Source: Caccoplasma sp905210875
Lineage (GTDB): Bacteria; Bacteroidota; Bacteroidia; Bacteroidales; UBA11471
DNA: 64,000 nt
Direction: 5' to 3'
Assembly: GCA_963931635.1 (NCBI GenBank)
Contig: OZ007034.1
Location: 372,001-436,000, forward strand
Position 1 is the stretch's first letter. Every line of letters begins with the position of its first letter. The position numbers were made by a program, and so were the translations under genes. Of this stretch, positions 1-9,434 are shown in pieces. The notes below the pieces were generated by a model. It did not search any database, was not told the origin of the DNA, and worked only from the letters and a program-made list of their open reading frames with translations.

Positions 1-2538
1 CAAATTGTCGGCTTGCGTTTCGGCCAGCGGGTTGTTAAACGTAACAACGAAGGTAGTCGTGGTGTCAGCAATCAGAACAGCCTCGGCCATTGCAGTGCTA
101 CCGGCGGGAGATACCGATTGCAATTCGAGCTCACCATAACCTTCAACCAGAATTCTATATTCATCTACATAGAATTCTTTGGCTTCGCTCTCGAAGCGTA
201 CATACTTCTTGTCGAATCCATTGTAAGAGAATCTTACGGTCTCTTCTGCTCCGTTGGGAACGACGATTTCATCGAGCACTTGCCATTCGGTACCTTCAAG
301 CTCATCGCCCACCATGACGCGGATAGGAGTTTCCACTTTGGCTCTGATGTCGAGTTCAACATCGAACGGGCCTTGGAACAGGGTGTCGGGAGCAGCACCG
401 GTCTTACCTTCGGCGTTGAGGAAGTAAGCTCCATTGTCGCTTTGGAGAATGAGACGACGGTTTTTCTCGCCATAGAACGACCAGCCATAATACATACGGT
501 AACCTACATAGGCATGTCCTTTATTGAAGACATGTACGCGGAAACCGTCTTTTTCGGTCGAGTTGCTGAAGCCGATACCATCAGGCCATACAGCCCCGGG
601 TTTTACGGTACCGGCAATAACTTCGCCATTTTCGTCATAGGTGAAATCGGCATTGTAGAACCACTCTTCGATAGGATTGTGGAAGTCGGTCGAATAGAAG
701 ACCTTCTCACGAGCTACATAATTCTCATTTCTAGCACCTTGTACAGCCACAGGCGAATTGTTGTATTTTTCACTCACGGCCACGGCCATCACGGTGATGG
801 TGTCACCATAGGCGGCAAACGGAGCCGAATAAACTTCGCCATTGGCAACAGGATCAGAACCATCGAGCGTGTAGAGGATCTGAGCGCCGGTAAGATCAAG
901 ATCTTCGCTTGCAATAGTAATGGTAACATCCACACACTTACCCTCTGCATTCTGAGCGGTAGCAATAACCGGAGCCGGCAGGGCGGCGAGAGTCTCGTTT
1001 ACAAATTCGAGGCTGTCGACGGGAGAGTCATACCATTTCTCGGGCGAAACGGCGATAGCCTGAATCAAGCAGTTCTTCAAGAGAGTATCGGGAGCCTCAT
1101 AAAGCTTGCTCTCGGTGGTGGGCACAGTACCGTCGGTGGTGTAGTAAATCTTGGCGGTATCGGGAGTGGCGGTGATGGTGAGTTCATAGTAACCGGCCCA
1201 TTCGCCTTCGAGCGGAGTAGTTGTAATCTCGGTAGCGCAAGTTCCTACGATGGGAAGCACGTAAGGTTCACCCCAGAGGAGGTATTTGGCTGCATTGACA
1301 AACATTCTGACGCCATCTTCGGTCAAAGCACCGTCAAGCACGGTATATTCAGCACCTTCGCCATCGATGGGGACAATCAGGTAACCGATATTACCATCGA
1401 ACCAGTGCTCAGCGACGGAAGCAGAACCGTTGGAAGTTGCAATAACATCGTGATCAAAAGTTGTTTCAGTAGGAATACCTTGCAGGTAACGACCACCTTC
1501 ACGACCCGGTTTTGCAAACGGAATAACCGTATCGATTCTCGAAAGACCGGCGAAAATATCGTGGCCTTTATAGAGATAATCAGGGACAAGAGTCATCGAA
1601 GGATTCTCGGCCGTGCCGGGGTTTGCACCGCCGCCACCAATAGCGGGGCTGGTCTTGTTGTACCAGAAAGCTTTGGTGTTAAGCACGGGTATCTGACCCA
1701 AAATCTTGTCGAAAGATTTAGCCAAAGCGGTTCCCGAACCGGTAGGTCCAGCAATAACTACGAGGTCATAGTCGGCAAGGCCATCAGTAGCGAGGTCACC
1801 GGTGAGGGTTACGTCATCAAAGTTGAGAGGGGTAACATCCATAATCGGGTCGGCATCCAAAGCCAAGAAGATAGCTTCGCTGCAAGCGCCTTCAACAACA
1901 TCGGCACCTGCCAAATAAGCTACTTTGAAAGCTTCGGGCAAGGTGTAGGTACCGGTGATTACAACATTGTTGAGACCAACTTGCTTACCAGCATCGCACT
2001 TGAAGTTGAATTCAAGAACAAAAGGCTCGTCAGCTGTAGCGGTAATACCAGTGATATCCAAATCAGCTTTCAGGTAGTCTCCACTACTATCACGCAGAGG
2101 CTCGAGGGTCTCAGCATTCAGTTTCACCTTTTCACCGTTAGCCGGAATGACATATACATCCAGTTGGTTACCGCTATCCGAGCCAAAACGGGCAGCATTG
2201 AAGGTCACTTTTGTGGGCGTAAACGTAACGCCATTTTCCACATTCACCGTAAAACGCACGGTAGGAAGAGAAGTATCGGCCATCTTAGATGCCGGACTGA
2301 AACGCATAAACGTAGTACCGTTGATAGCTTTTGTTCCGGAGAAATCCCAACCGGAAGCAACAGCCATCGTTCCAGAAGAGAGTACACCGTCTGCCGAGAA
2401 CGTAGCCGTTTCATTGGCAGCTGTTGTACAAGCATACGTAGCTGTTACAGTCTCTTGTGCCGAGGCCCACGACGATGCGCCGAAGAACAGGGCAGCAGCT
2501 GCTAACAGTCTACCAATCTGTGTAATTTTTCTTTTCAT
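1..2538 (-). CDS. Large secreted protein with two chitobiase-like C-terminal repeats (3' end cut by window edge)
   Basis: The gene starts at 2538 and reads without a stop to base 1, so at least 846 residues are present and the C-terminus is missing. The N-terminus has a basic start and hydrophobic core ending ASSWASAQ, a Sec signal peptide. About residues 30-210 look like a beta-sandwich. Residues about 215-410 (KVAYLAGADVV, then DYDLVVIAGPTGSG) resemble a ThuA/glutamine-amidotransferase-like alpha/beta fold; this is inference. Two repeats follow with the motifs KIYYTTDGTVPTTES and ILYTLDGSDP, typical of the CHB_HEX_C_1 module found at the ends of secreted glycan-active proteins. No catalytic domain is recognised. 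The missing end might carry a type IX secretion sorting domain, which cannot be judged here. The gene lies 285 bp downstream of nqrF in the same direction and probably has its own promoter in that AT-rich gap. Confidence 0.85.
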   Translation of the reverse strand, partial: MKRKITQIGRLLAAAALFFGASSWASAQETVTATYACTTAANETATFSADGVLSSGTMAVASGWDFSGTKAINGTTFMRFSPASKMADTSLPTVRFTVNVENGVTFTPTKVTFNAARFGSDSGNQLDVYVIPANGEKVKLNAETLEPLRDSSGDYLKADLDITGITATADEPFVLEFNFKCDAGKQVGLNNVVITGTYTLPEAFKVAYLAGADVVEGACSEAIFLALDADPIMDVTPLNFDDVTLTGDLATDGLADYDLVVIAGPTGSGTALAKSFDKILGQIPVLNTKAFWYNKTSPAIGGGGANPGTAENPSMTLVPDYLYKGHDIFAGLSRIDTVIPFAKPGREGGRYLQGIPTETTFDHDVIATSNGSASVAEHWFDGNIGYLIVPIDGEGAEYTVLDGALTEDGVRMFVNAAKYLLWGEPYVLPIVGTCATEITTTPLEGEWAGYYELTITATPDTAKIYYTTDGTVPTTESKLYEAPDTLLKNCLIQAIAVSPEKWYDSPVDSLEFVNETLAALPAPVIATAQNAEGKCVDVTITIASEDLDLTGAQILYTLDGSDPVANGEVYSAPFAAYGDTITVMAVAVSEKYNNSPVAVQGARNENYVAREKVFYSTDFHNPIEEWFYNADFTYDENGEVIAGTVKPGAVWPDGIGFSNSTEKDGFRVHVFNKGHAYVGYRMYYGWSFYGEKNRRLILQSDNGAYFLNAEGKTGAAPDTLFQGPFDVELDIRAKVETPIRVMVGDELEGTEWQVLDEIVVPNGAEETVRFSYNGFDKKYVRFESEAKEFYVDEYRILVEGYGELELQSVSPAGSTAMAEAVLIADTTTTFVVTFNNPLAETQADNL

Positions 2539-2823
2539 GATAGAAAATTTTTAGTTAATAATTGAAAGTCTTTTTTGTTTTATGTATATTACAACATAGA
2601 CATTTACAAAATGTCTCTTTTCACAAGAGTATCATACTTGTATGTTTGATATAAAAACTAATTAAATTGATTTTATTTATCTATATCTATTGTCCCTATA
2701 ATATTGAGTCCGAGAAAATAGTGTATTTAATATACCTAAAATAAAAGGAACGATTTAAATTCAGTAAAGGAAACATTTATTAAAGATTGAGCAAATAGCG
2801 ATGCAACGGGGCGCGAGATAAAC
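2539..2823. other. AT-rich intergenic region upstream of the secreted-protein gene
   Basis: No open frame of note. On the minus strand the sequence TACTCTTG (plus 2623-2630) is one base from the TAnnTTTG -7 consensus and may serve the gene starting at 2538. A 12-bp palindrome CATACTTGTATG sits at 2632-2643, just upstream of that box, where an operator could lie. A short hairpin (GACATTT/AAATGTC, 2599-2615) follows in the leader. No clear terminator for nqrF is seen. All assignments are tentative. Confidence 0.3.
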
Positions 2824-4092
2824 TCACGCTCCGAAGTCGTCGTACATCAACATCTCGGTAGGGACACCGAGATTCCAAAGCATCTTTTTGACCGATGCCG
2901 ACATGGGGCCGGGACCACACATATAATACTCAATATCCTCGGGAGCCTCGTGGTCTTTGAGGTAATGGTCGTAGAGCACCTGGTGGATAAATCCGGTGTA
3001 GCCCGTCCAGTTATCTTCGGGCTGCGGATCGGAGAGTGCAATGTGGAACTCGAAATTGGGAAAATCTCGTTCAATGGCTCTGAAATCTTCTTCGTAGAAA
3101 ATTTCACGACGCGACCGAGCCCCATACCAATAGGAAATCTTACGATCGGTCGTGTGGAGTGTGCGGAAGAGATGCATGAGATGAGAACGCAAGGGTGCCA
3201 TTCCGGCACCGCCACCGATATATATCATCTCGCGCTTGGTATTCTGTATGTGGAATTCGCCATAAGGTCCCGAAATGGTTACTTTGTCGCCGGGTTTACG
3301 CGTAAAGAGGTAAGAAGAGCAAATACCGGGTTTGATACCGGCCGCCCAGGTACCCGTGGCGCGATCGAACGGCGGAGTAGCAATGCGGATGTTAAGCATG
3401 ATGATGTTGCCTTCGGCGGGATAGTTTGCCATGGAATAGGCACGGAAAGTCTCCTCATCGTTACTGCACGCCAGCCCCCACATCTTGTACTTGTCCCATT
3501 CGTCACGGAACTTCTCCTCAACCTGCATATCGGTAAACTTGATGGCATAAGGGGGGACGTCGATTTGGACATAACTACCGGGCAAGAAGTCGAACTTCTC
3601 ACCATCGGGTACCCGCACCACAAACTCTTTGATAAACGAGGCAACATTACGATTGGAGATGACTTCACACTCCATCTTCTTGATGCCAAGCACCGATTGC
3701 GGCACCTTTATCTGCAAGTCATTTTTGACTTTAACCTGACAAGCGAGCCGGTAATGGTCGTGCTGTTGCTTACGGGTGAAGAATCCTGTCTCGGTAGGGA
3801 GTATTTCACCGCCTCCCGAGAGAACCTGACAACGACACATGCCGCAACTTCCCCCACCTCCACAAGCCGAGGGAAGGAATATCTGATTGGCAGCCAACGA
3901 AGCCAACAGCGTAGTACCTGCCTGCGTTTCGACCGTGCGCTCGCCGTTGATGGTGATGCGGCGGTTGCCGGCCGGCATGAGACGCGCCTTGGCTATGAGC
4001 AGCACGGCAACCAGCAACAGGGTGAGTACCAGAAATATGACAACCGCAGCGGCAATGGTGAGGTTGCCCGATGTGAGTATGAGAGTGGTCAT
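2824..4092 (-). CDS. nqrF: Na+-translocating NADH:quinone reductase subunit F
   Basis: NADH-oxidising entry subunit of the Na+-NQR complex in the inner membrane; it passes electrons from NADH through FAD to a 2Fe-2S centre. The 422 residues match the usual length. An N-terminal membrane helix (about 10-34) precedes a ferredoxin domain whose cluster ligands are C77, C83, C86 and C118 (motif CGGGGSCGMC). The reductase part shows the FAD motif RAYSMANY (217-224) and the NADH-site glycine motif GGGAGMAP (293-300). The protein ends MLMYDDFGA, typical of NqrF. It is the last gene of the operon, 13 bp after nqrE. Confidence 0.97.
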   Translation of the reverse strand: MTTLILTSGNLTIAAAVVIFLVLTLLLVAVLLIAKARLMPAGNRRITINGERTVETQAGTTLLASLAANQIFLPSACGGGGSCGMCRCQVLSGGGEILPTETGFFTRKQQHDHYRLACQVKVKNDLQIKVPQSVLGIKKMECEVISNRNVASFIKEFVVRVPDGEKFDFLPGSYVQIDVPPYAIKFTDMQVEEKFRDEWDKYKMWGLACSNDEETFRAYSMANYPAEGNIIMLNIRIATPPFDRATGTWAAGIKPGICSSYLFTRKPGDKVTISGPYGEFHIQNTKREMIYIGGGAGMAPLRSHLMHLFRTLHTTDRKISYWYGARSRREIFYEEDFRAIERDFPNFEFHIALSDPQPEDNWTGYTGFIHQVLYDHYLKDHEAPEDIEYYMCGPGPMSASVKKMLWNLGVPTEMLMYDDFGA

Positions 4093-4105
4093 AACGGAAC
4101 GTTTT

Positions 4106-4720
4106 TTACAATTTGATACCGAGGAAACTCATGAATGCAATACCCATGAGCCCCGTAACGATAAAGGTGATGCCTATGCCCTTGAGAGGTGCCGGAACAT
4201 TAGAATAAGCCATCTTCTCCCGTATGGCGGCGATACCGACAATAGCCAGCAGCCAGCCGAGACCCGATCCCAGGCCATAGACCGTGGCCGACCATGCATT
4301 TGGGAATGACCGTTGCTGCATAAAGAGCGACCCGCCCAGAATGGCACAGTTCACTGCAATGAGCGGCAGGAAGATACCCAGCGTATTGTAAAGTGCGGGA
4401 GCGTATTTCTCGACAATCATCTCAACGAGTTGCACCATGGCGGCTACAACGGCAATAAAAAAGATGAGGCTTAGAAAGCTAAGGTCAACATCGGCAAACG
4501 ACTCGCCGAGCCACGAAAGGGCCCCGGCTTTGAGTATGTAGTTTTCGAGCAGGTAGTTGACCGGAAGAGTGATGGCCAAAACGAAGGTCACAGCCACCCC
4601 CAGTCCCATGGCAGTCTTTACGTTCTTGGAAACAGCCAGATAGGAACACATTCCCAAGAAATAGGCGAATATCATGTTGTCGATAAATATCGACCGGATA
4701 AATAGATTGAAATTTTCCAT
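4106..4720 (-). CDS. nqrE: Na+-translocating NADH:quinone reductase subunit E
   Basis: Integral membrane subunit of Na+-NQR, homologous to NqrD and to RnfA. The 204 residues contain about six transmembrane helices, including FLGMCSYLAVSKN near the start, where the conserved Cys belongs to the intramembrane iron site shared with NqrD. It ends with a helix around GIGITFIVTGLMGIAFMSF. It lies 22 bp after nqrD and 13 bp before nqrF in a six-gene operon with the canonical order A-B-C-D-E-F. Confidence 0.96.
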   Translation of the reverse strand: MENFNLFIRSIFIDNMIFAYFLGMCSYLAVSKNVKTAMGLGVAVTFVLAITLPVNYLLENYILKAGALSWLGESFADVDLSFLSLIFFIAVVAAMVQLVEMIVEKYAPALYNTLGIFLPLIAVNCAILGGSLFMQQRSFPNAWSATVYGLGSGLGWLLAIVGIAAIREKMAYSNVPAPLKGIGITFIVTGLMGIAFMSFLGIKL

Positions 4721-4742
4721 ACGTCAGACAGTGTGGGGAATA

Positions 4743-5369
4743 CTACTTTTCTTGTAAATCTTTATTGCGGAGACGATGCACCCAAATGATACAAGCTACC
4801 GTAATAAGAGCCATCGGAGGCAATATCATGAGACCGTTGTTTTGGTAGCCCCAATCGTAAAGACATTGCGGTACTACCTGATACCCGAAGAGGGTTCCCG
4901 AACCGAGCAACTCACGGAAGAAAGCGACGATGACCAGTATAAGGCCATACCCTACTCCATTGCCTACTCCGTCGAGAAAAGATTCCCACGGACCATGGCC
5001 GAGAGCAAAGGCTTCGAGGCGCCCCATGAGTATACAGTTGGTAATGATGAGGCCCACAAAAACCGAGAGTTGCTTGCTCACGTCGTAGGCATAGGCTTTA
5101 AGCACCTGATCGACGATGATAACCAGCGTCGCCACAACCACCAGCTGCACGATGATGCGGATACTACCGGGTATGGTGCGTCGCAACAGGGAAATGATGA
5201 CATTGGAAAAGGCCAGCACCGCCGTCACGGAGATGGCCATGACAAAGGCCGGTTCGAGCTTGGCTGTAACGGCAAGGGCCGAACAGATTCCCAACACCTG
5301 CACGATGACGGGATTGTTGCGCGAGAGCGGACCCAAAAGTATCTCTCTGTTTTTTTTCGATAACAGCAT
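4743..5369 (-). CDS. nqrD: Na+-translocating NADH:quinone reductase subunit D
   Basis: Integral membrane subunit paired with NqrE in the Na+ pathway. The 208 residues form about six helices. Recognisable family stretches are NPVIVQVLGICSALAVT near the N-terminus (with the conserved Cys) and LIITNCILMGRLEAFA in the middle. The start MLLSKKNREILLGPL is typical of the family. It is 18 bp downstream of nqrC, and co-translation within the nqr operon is likely. Confidence 0.96.
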   Translation of the reverse strand: MLLSKKNREILLGPLSRNNPVIVQVLGICSALAVTAKLEPAFVMAISVTAVLAFSNVIISLLRRTIPGSIRIIVQLVVVATLVIIVDQVLKAYAYDVSKQLSVFVGLIITNCILMGRLEAFALGHGPWESFLDGVGNGVGYGLILVIVAFFRELLGSGTLFGYQVVPQCLYDWGYQNNGLMILPPMALITVACIIWVHRLRNKDLQEK

Positions 5370-5387
5370 ATCTCTTATTCTTTATTA

Positions 5388-6089
5388 TTACTTCAACGAT
5401 TCAAGGAATGTGCGATAGGGTTCAAGACTGTTGGAGAGCATGGCCTGCACCCCCTTGCTGGTGATGGTTCCGCCCGAAATGGCATCGACATACTCGGCGC
5501 CGTTGAGGGGTTTCTGCCCTTTCTTCTCTACGGCAACGGGTTTGAACTCACCACCGATAAAGAGGTGTTTGCCGACAAACTGTCCCGAGAAGGCCGGGGT
5601 CTGAATCTCGGCACCGAGGCCGGGAGTCTCACTCTGATGGGCAAAATAGGCACCATAGATGGTATTGCCGTCGGCATCGATGGCCAGATAACCCCAGATG
5701 GGGCCCCACAAGCCGGCTCCGTATAAGGGCACGATATACTTCTGCGTCCCATTGTCGAGCCGACAAACGTAAACGGGCAGGCGTCGTTCGTCGGCCGGCA
5801 ATTTCACCTGCACAGCGACATCAACGTCGAAAGCGTTGGCTCCATCGACTGGTTTGCCGTCGGCACTGAGCACGTAGCTGTCGACAATGTATTTCTTATA
5901 GAGCGACTGGGCATCGTCGGCAGTGGCGGCGATATGCACCGAAGAGAGTATCTGCTTCATCTTGTCGATTTCGACGTTGCGTGTCTGCTTCTCTTTCAGG
6001 CTCAACGAGGTAACAGCCAGTACGGCGGCCACCAAGATGACCATGACCGACGCGTAAACGATTGTGTAAGTATTGCTTTGCTTGTTCAT
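5388..6089 (-). CDS. nqrC: Na+-translocating NADH:quinone reductase subunit C
   Basis: Subunit carrying a covalently bound FMN. A single N-terminal membrane helix (about residues 9-29) anchors a periplasmic FMN-binding domain. The flavinylation motif DAISGGTITS is present near the C-terminus; the FMN-accepting Thr is about T208. The ApbE flavin transferase that would attach FMN is not encoded in this window. The 233 residues are a little shorter than proteobacterial NqrC. It lies 12 bp after nqrB. Confidence 0.96.
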   Translation of the reverse strand: MNKQSNTYTIVYASVMVILVAAVLAVTSLSLKEKQTRNVEIDKMKQILSSVHIAATADDAQSLYKKYIVDSYVLSADGKPVDGANAFDVDVAVQVKLPADERRLPVYVCRLDNGTQKYIVPLYGAGLWGPIWGYLAIDADGNTIYGAYFAHQSETPGLGAEIQTPAFSGQFVGKHLFIGGEFKPVAVEKKGQKPLNGAEYVDAISGGTITSKGVQAMLSNSLEPYRTFLESLK

Positions 6090-6101
6090 AGTCGTGTTGC
6101 A

Positions 6102-7310
6102 TTAGGCCTTGCGGGCACGTTTGAGACGGCGTTTGATGTTTCCTTCGACAACGAAATAGTCGATGAGCGGAGCAAAAACATTCATGAGCAGCACCGCCAG
6201 CATGGCACCTTCGGGATAACCGGTATTGTAGACGCGAATGAGTATGGCAATCACGCCGATAAGGAATCCGTAAATGTACTGTCCCGTGTGGGTACGGGCC
6301 CCGGTTACCGGGTCGGTGGCCATAAACACGGCGGCAAAGGCAAAGCCTCCTAGGCATATCTGGTCGATAGGCGAAAGCATGGATCCGGGATAGACAGTCG
6401 ACGGGAACAAGGCTGCCAACGCACTCATGGCCAAACCTCCGACAAATACCGATAACATGACCCGCCAACTGGCAATGCCCGTCCAGAGCAGGACAACGGC
6501 GCCCAAGAGTATAGCCAGCGTCGAAGTCTCTCCTATCGAACCAGGAATCAGTCCGAGGAAATAATCAAGCGTCGATAGAGGCTCTCCGACGATATTGTGC
6601 AGCACAAGGTCACCTCCACTGTGTGTGGCCACCTGCCCCAGGGGCGTGGCACCCGTAAAGGTATCGACCACCTGACCGGCTCCGAGCCCGAAGGTATCGG
6701 CCGTGCGGACAAAGACCTCATCGCCCGACATCTTGGAGGGATAGGCAAAGAAGAGAAATGCCCGTGTGACGAGAGCCACGTTGAAGATGTTCATTCCTGT
6801 TCCGCCGAAGACCTCCTTGGCAAATATCACGGCAAAGGCGGTGGCTACGGCTATCATCCACAGTGGAGTGTCGACCGGCACAATCAGGGGTATCAAGATA
6901 CCCGATACGAGGAAACCCTCCTGTATCTCGTGCCCGCGCCACTGAGCCACGACAAACTCGATGCCGAGACCCACAACATAGGAGACGATGATTTTGGGGA
7001 GGACGGCCAGGAAGCCGAAAAGGAAGATGGTCCAGAAGCCGACGGTCGAGAGTTCGCCAATGGCCAGGTAATGCTGATAGCCCACATTGTACATACCGAA
7101 AAGCAGGGCCGGCATCAACGCCAGTATGACGACCGACATGGTGCGTTTGGTATCGATGCTGTCGTGTATGTGTACCCCCGACGGCGATGTGGTCGCCGGC
7201 ACATAGAGGAAGGTTTCAAATCCTTCAAACACCGAACGGAACATCGCCCATTTGCCGCCGGGCATGAAGTTGGGCTTTATCTTGTCGAGATAATTTCTTA
7301 ACGTTTTCAA
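6102..7310 (-). CDS. nqrB: Na+-translocating NADH:quinone reductase subunit B
   Basis: Large membrane subunit of Na+-NQR with a covalent FMN and riboflavin, central to Na+ translocation. The 402 residues contain about ten helices. The motif VDTFTGATPLGQ holds the FMN-bearing threonine (about T222). Other family hallmarks are FGGTGMNIFNVALVTRAF and the end segment RVYNTGYPEGAML. The gene lies 26 bp downstream of nqrA. Confidence 0.97.
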   Translation of the reverse strand: MKTLRNYLDKIKPNFMPGGKWAMFRSVFEGFETFLYVPATTSPSGVHIHDSIDTKRTMSVVILALMPALLFGMYNVGYQHYLAIGELSTVGFWTIFLFGFLAVLPKIIVSYVVGLGIEFVVAQWRGHEIQEGFLVSGILIPLIVPVDTPLWMIAVATAFAVIFAKEVFGGTGMNIFNVALVTRAFLFFAYPSKMSGDEVFVRTADTFGLGAGQVVDTFTGATPLGQVATHSGGDLVLHNIVGEPLSTLDYFLGLIPGSIGETSTLAILLGAVVLLWTGIASWRVMLSVFVGGLAMSALAALFPSTVYPGSMLSPIDQICLGGFAFAAVFMATDPVTGARTHTGQYIYGFLIGVIAILIRVYNTGYPEGAMLAVLLMNVFAPLIDYFVVEGNIKRRLKRARKA

Positions 7311-7336
7311 AGTTCAGTCGTTTTATCGTTGTAACA

Positions 7337-8683
7337 TCAGTTCATCTCTTTTCTCAACTTGTCGAGCCCCTCCCGCATGATGACCTGCAAGGGGAGTTTC
7401 GAGGTATCGACAAACTCGCACAAGGCGAAATCTTCGGGCGCCACCTCATAGATGCCAAGATTTTCCATCTTGTCGATATCAAAAGCCAAAACAGCCTTGA
7501 TCAAGAACTCGGGCAAGATGTCCATGGGCAGCACCTTGTCGTATTCACCCTGCATGATGATGGCCCGTTCGCCACCGTGCAGACGTGCATCGAAGCGGTA
7601 GCGGCGGCCGGGACGAAGCCATGAGAAATAAGAGTGGGAGACGCTGTATTTTCCAAATCCGGGCATCGCCCAGCCAAAGAGTTCATGACAGTCATCGCCT
7701 TCGGGTATGACGGTTATCTGACTGTGGGGGGCTCGCAGGTAATCGTGCTCGCCGAGACGGGTACCCGTAAGCACGTTACCACTGATATAGCGGCGGTGAT
7801 AGTTGGCCGGGATAAGATTATCGCCGATGATAGAACTCAATTCCGCGCCCCATATTGTCTTGACGTAATGCGGAGCCTTCACCTCGGAGCCGGTAAGGGC
7901 AACCAAGCGCGAGAAATCGAGTACGCCGGTGCGGAAGTAGCGACCTATAACCAGCAGGTCGAAAGCGCTGAGCGTCCACACGGTCTCACCTTTGGAGACC
8001 GGCGCGATGTGATGAATCTGCACCCCGACATTTCCGGCCGGATGAGGACCATCGAAAGCGACAACCTCGGCTCCCCGCACCGTGAGTCTGCTCCCGGCAT
8101 GCACGCCCAGGAACACGCGTCCGGCGGTGAGCTTGGCCAGCACATCGATGCCGGCCTGCAAGTCGTCTTCGCGCCCTTTTACGACAAAATCGAAATCGGG
8201 GGCCAACGGGGCCGAATCCCAAGCCGTAACAAAAATATCACGCGGGAAAACAGTCGGGTCGGCAATAATATCATAGGGACGTTGCTTGATGTACATGAAG
8301 AGTCCCCGCTCCAAGAGAATGGCCTTGACCTGCTGACCATCAAGAGTTGAAATTTCGGGTCGGACAGTATCGACCGATTCCATTTTTCCATCGGACTTCA
8401 CCGTGATGTTGAGTACCTTGCGACGTTCGCCCCGGTTTACCGCTTCTACTTCGCCACTCACCGGCGAAACAAACACCATTTCCGGACGGTTCTTATCACA
8501 CATCAGAGGCGTACCCACACGCACTTTGTCGCCGGGCTTGACAAGAACTTTCGGCACAATGCCGTGGAAATCGTCGGGGACAAGCGCATATCGTTCAGAA
8601 GCCGGGACCTCAACGACACGAGCTTCGGCTCGACCTTCGATAGGTATATCCAGCCCCTTTTTCAATTTTATTGCATTCGCCAT
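7337..8683 (-). CDS. nqrA: Na+-translocating NADH:quinone reductase subunit A
   Basis: Cytoplasmic-side, ubiquinone-associated subunit of Na+-NQR and the first gene of the operon. The 448 residues match the family, with the N-terminal KLKKGLDIPIEGRAE start and a barrel-sandwich region (about 40-100, VKPGDKVRVGTPLMCDK) that resembles a biotinyl/lipoyl-type fold. The family stretch KTIWGAELSSIIGDNL and the C-terminal CEFVDTSKLPLQVIMREGLD are present. A good -7 box lies 27 bases upstream of the start codon on the minus strand. Confidence 0.97.
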   Translation of the reverse strand: MANAIKLKKGLDIPIEGRAEARVVEVPASERYALVPDDFHGIVPKVLVKPGDKVRVGTPLMCDKNRPEMVFVSPVSGEVEAVNRGERRKVLNITVKSDGKMESVDTVRPEISTLDGQQVKAILLERGLFMYIKQRPYDIIADPTVFPRDIFVTAWDSAPLAPDFDFVVKGREDDLQAGIDVLAKLTAGRVFLGVHAGSRLTVRGAEVVAFDGPHPAGNVGVQIHHIAPVSKGETVWTLSAFDLLVIGRYFRTGVLDFSRLVALTGSEVKAPHYVKTIWGAELSSIIGDNLIPANYHRRYISGNVLTGTRLGEHDYLRAPHSQITVIPEGDDCHELFGWAMPGFGKYSVSHSYFSWLRPGRRYRFDARLHGGERAIIMQGEYDKVLPMDILPEFLIKAVLAFDIDKMENLGIYEVAPEDFALCEFVDTSKLPLQVIMREGLDKLRKEMN

Positions 8684-8709
8684 TTTATTTCATTTGCAAA
8701 TTCGAGGAA

Positions 8710-8717
8710 CAAAGATA
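8710..8717 (-). promoter_or_regulatory. Promoter -7 box of the nqr operon
   Basis: On the minus strand this reads TATCTTTG, a full match to the Bacteroidota -7 consensus TAnnTTTG. Transcription would start near 8703, giving a leader of about 20 bases for nqrA. No clear TTTG -33 box is seen at the usual 19-21 bp spacing. Confidence 0.6.
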
Positions 8718-8861
8718 ACATCTTTATCCAAAAAAGAATTCTCTCTCATAAATTTATTTATGTTCTATTGAACGAAAAAACAAATCCATTCGTTCAAATA
8801 TCTTTCAAAAAAAATATTTACTGTATCATTTTGCTGTCAACTATTTTTTCAAAATCAAATC

Positions 8862-8892
8862 TTGACAGAATTTGGAAAAGTTCATACCTTTG
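8862..8892 (+). promoter_or_regulatory. Promoter of the metal-efflux operon, abutting the start codon
   Basis: A -7 box TACCTTTG lies at 8885-8892 with TTGAC at 8862-8866, a spacer of about 18-19 bases. Only four bases (CGGC) separate the -7 box from the ATG at 8897, so the predicted transcript would begin at or next to the start codon. Confidence 0.65.
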
Positions 8893-8896
8893 CGGC

Positions 8897-9343
8897 ATGA
8901 AAAAGTTGCGAAACAGCCGGTACCTAAAAATCATTTTCATCCTATGTCTGTTGACACAGGGATTGATGCTGTTTCCTCACCATCATCACAACGGTTCTAT
9001 TGCTGCCTGCTTTGCCATAGAACACTACACAGGGCTGTGTCAACACCACTCCAGCGATGGAAGTTGTGACCACAGCCACAATCTTCCTGATACTCCCTGT
9101 TGCCACCAGGAAATTTCGACCCTGCCACCTTCGCACCCGCATCTTCTTCCGGTGCCTTGTCACAACATCTTACACACCACCTACTGCCACCTGGCCACAG
9201 CCATTCCTTGCCAGGAGTGCCAACAGCAATATGACGAATGCCGGGTAATGCTTCTTATCAAAGATACTCCTACCCTACCCGATACCTACCTCATCTACCA
9301 CACACGGGCACTTCCCACTCGTGCCGGCACTTTTATCGCTTAA
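8897..9343 (+). CDS. Small His/Cys-rich exported or membrane protein, first gene of a metal-efflux operon
   Basis: 148 residues. The ATG at 8897 is chosen because the long upstream extension in this frame would cross the promoter. An N-terminal hydrophobic stretch (about residues 10-26) is followed by HHHH and then many His and Cys (HHSSDGSCDHSHN, PCCHQE, CQECQQQYDEC). That composition suggests metal binding outside the cytoplasm. It resembles small Bacteroidales proteins of unknown function that precede CzcBAC-type efflux genes (possibly the DUF6769 type; not verified). It could sense, store or hand over a metal ion to the adaptor encoded 91 bp downstream. The function is inferred from composition and position only. 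Confidence 0.75.
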   Translation: MKKLRNSRYLKIIFILCLLTQGLMLFPHHHHNGSIAACFAIEHYTGLCQHHSSDGSCDHSHNLPDTPCCHQEISTLPPSHPHLLPVPCHNILHTTYCHLATAIPCQECQQQYDECRVMLLIKDTPTLPDTYLIYHTRALPTRAGTFIA

Positions 9344-9434
9344 TGTTTTTTAAGGCAACCTGTCAAGCAAGTTGCCAAATAATGATTCCGCGTCGTCGAC
9401 GCATTCTATTCTATTATTTTCAACATGAAGCGAT

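Noticed and set aside
13..2505. 830-codon open frame on the plus strand
   Set aside because: It is codon-aligned antisense to the secreted-protein gene on the minus strand, which has a signal peptide and recognised modules; the plus frame has no family likeness.
8564..8896. N-terminal extension of the His-rich protein
   Set aside because: The in-frame extension is antisense to nqrA and crosses the promoter at 8862-8892; the ATG at 8897 directly precedes a signal-like segment.
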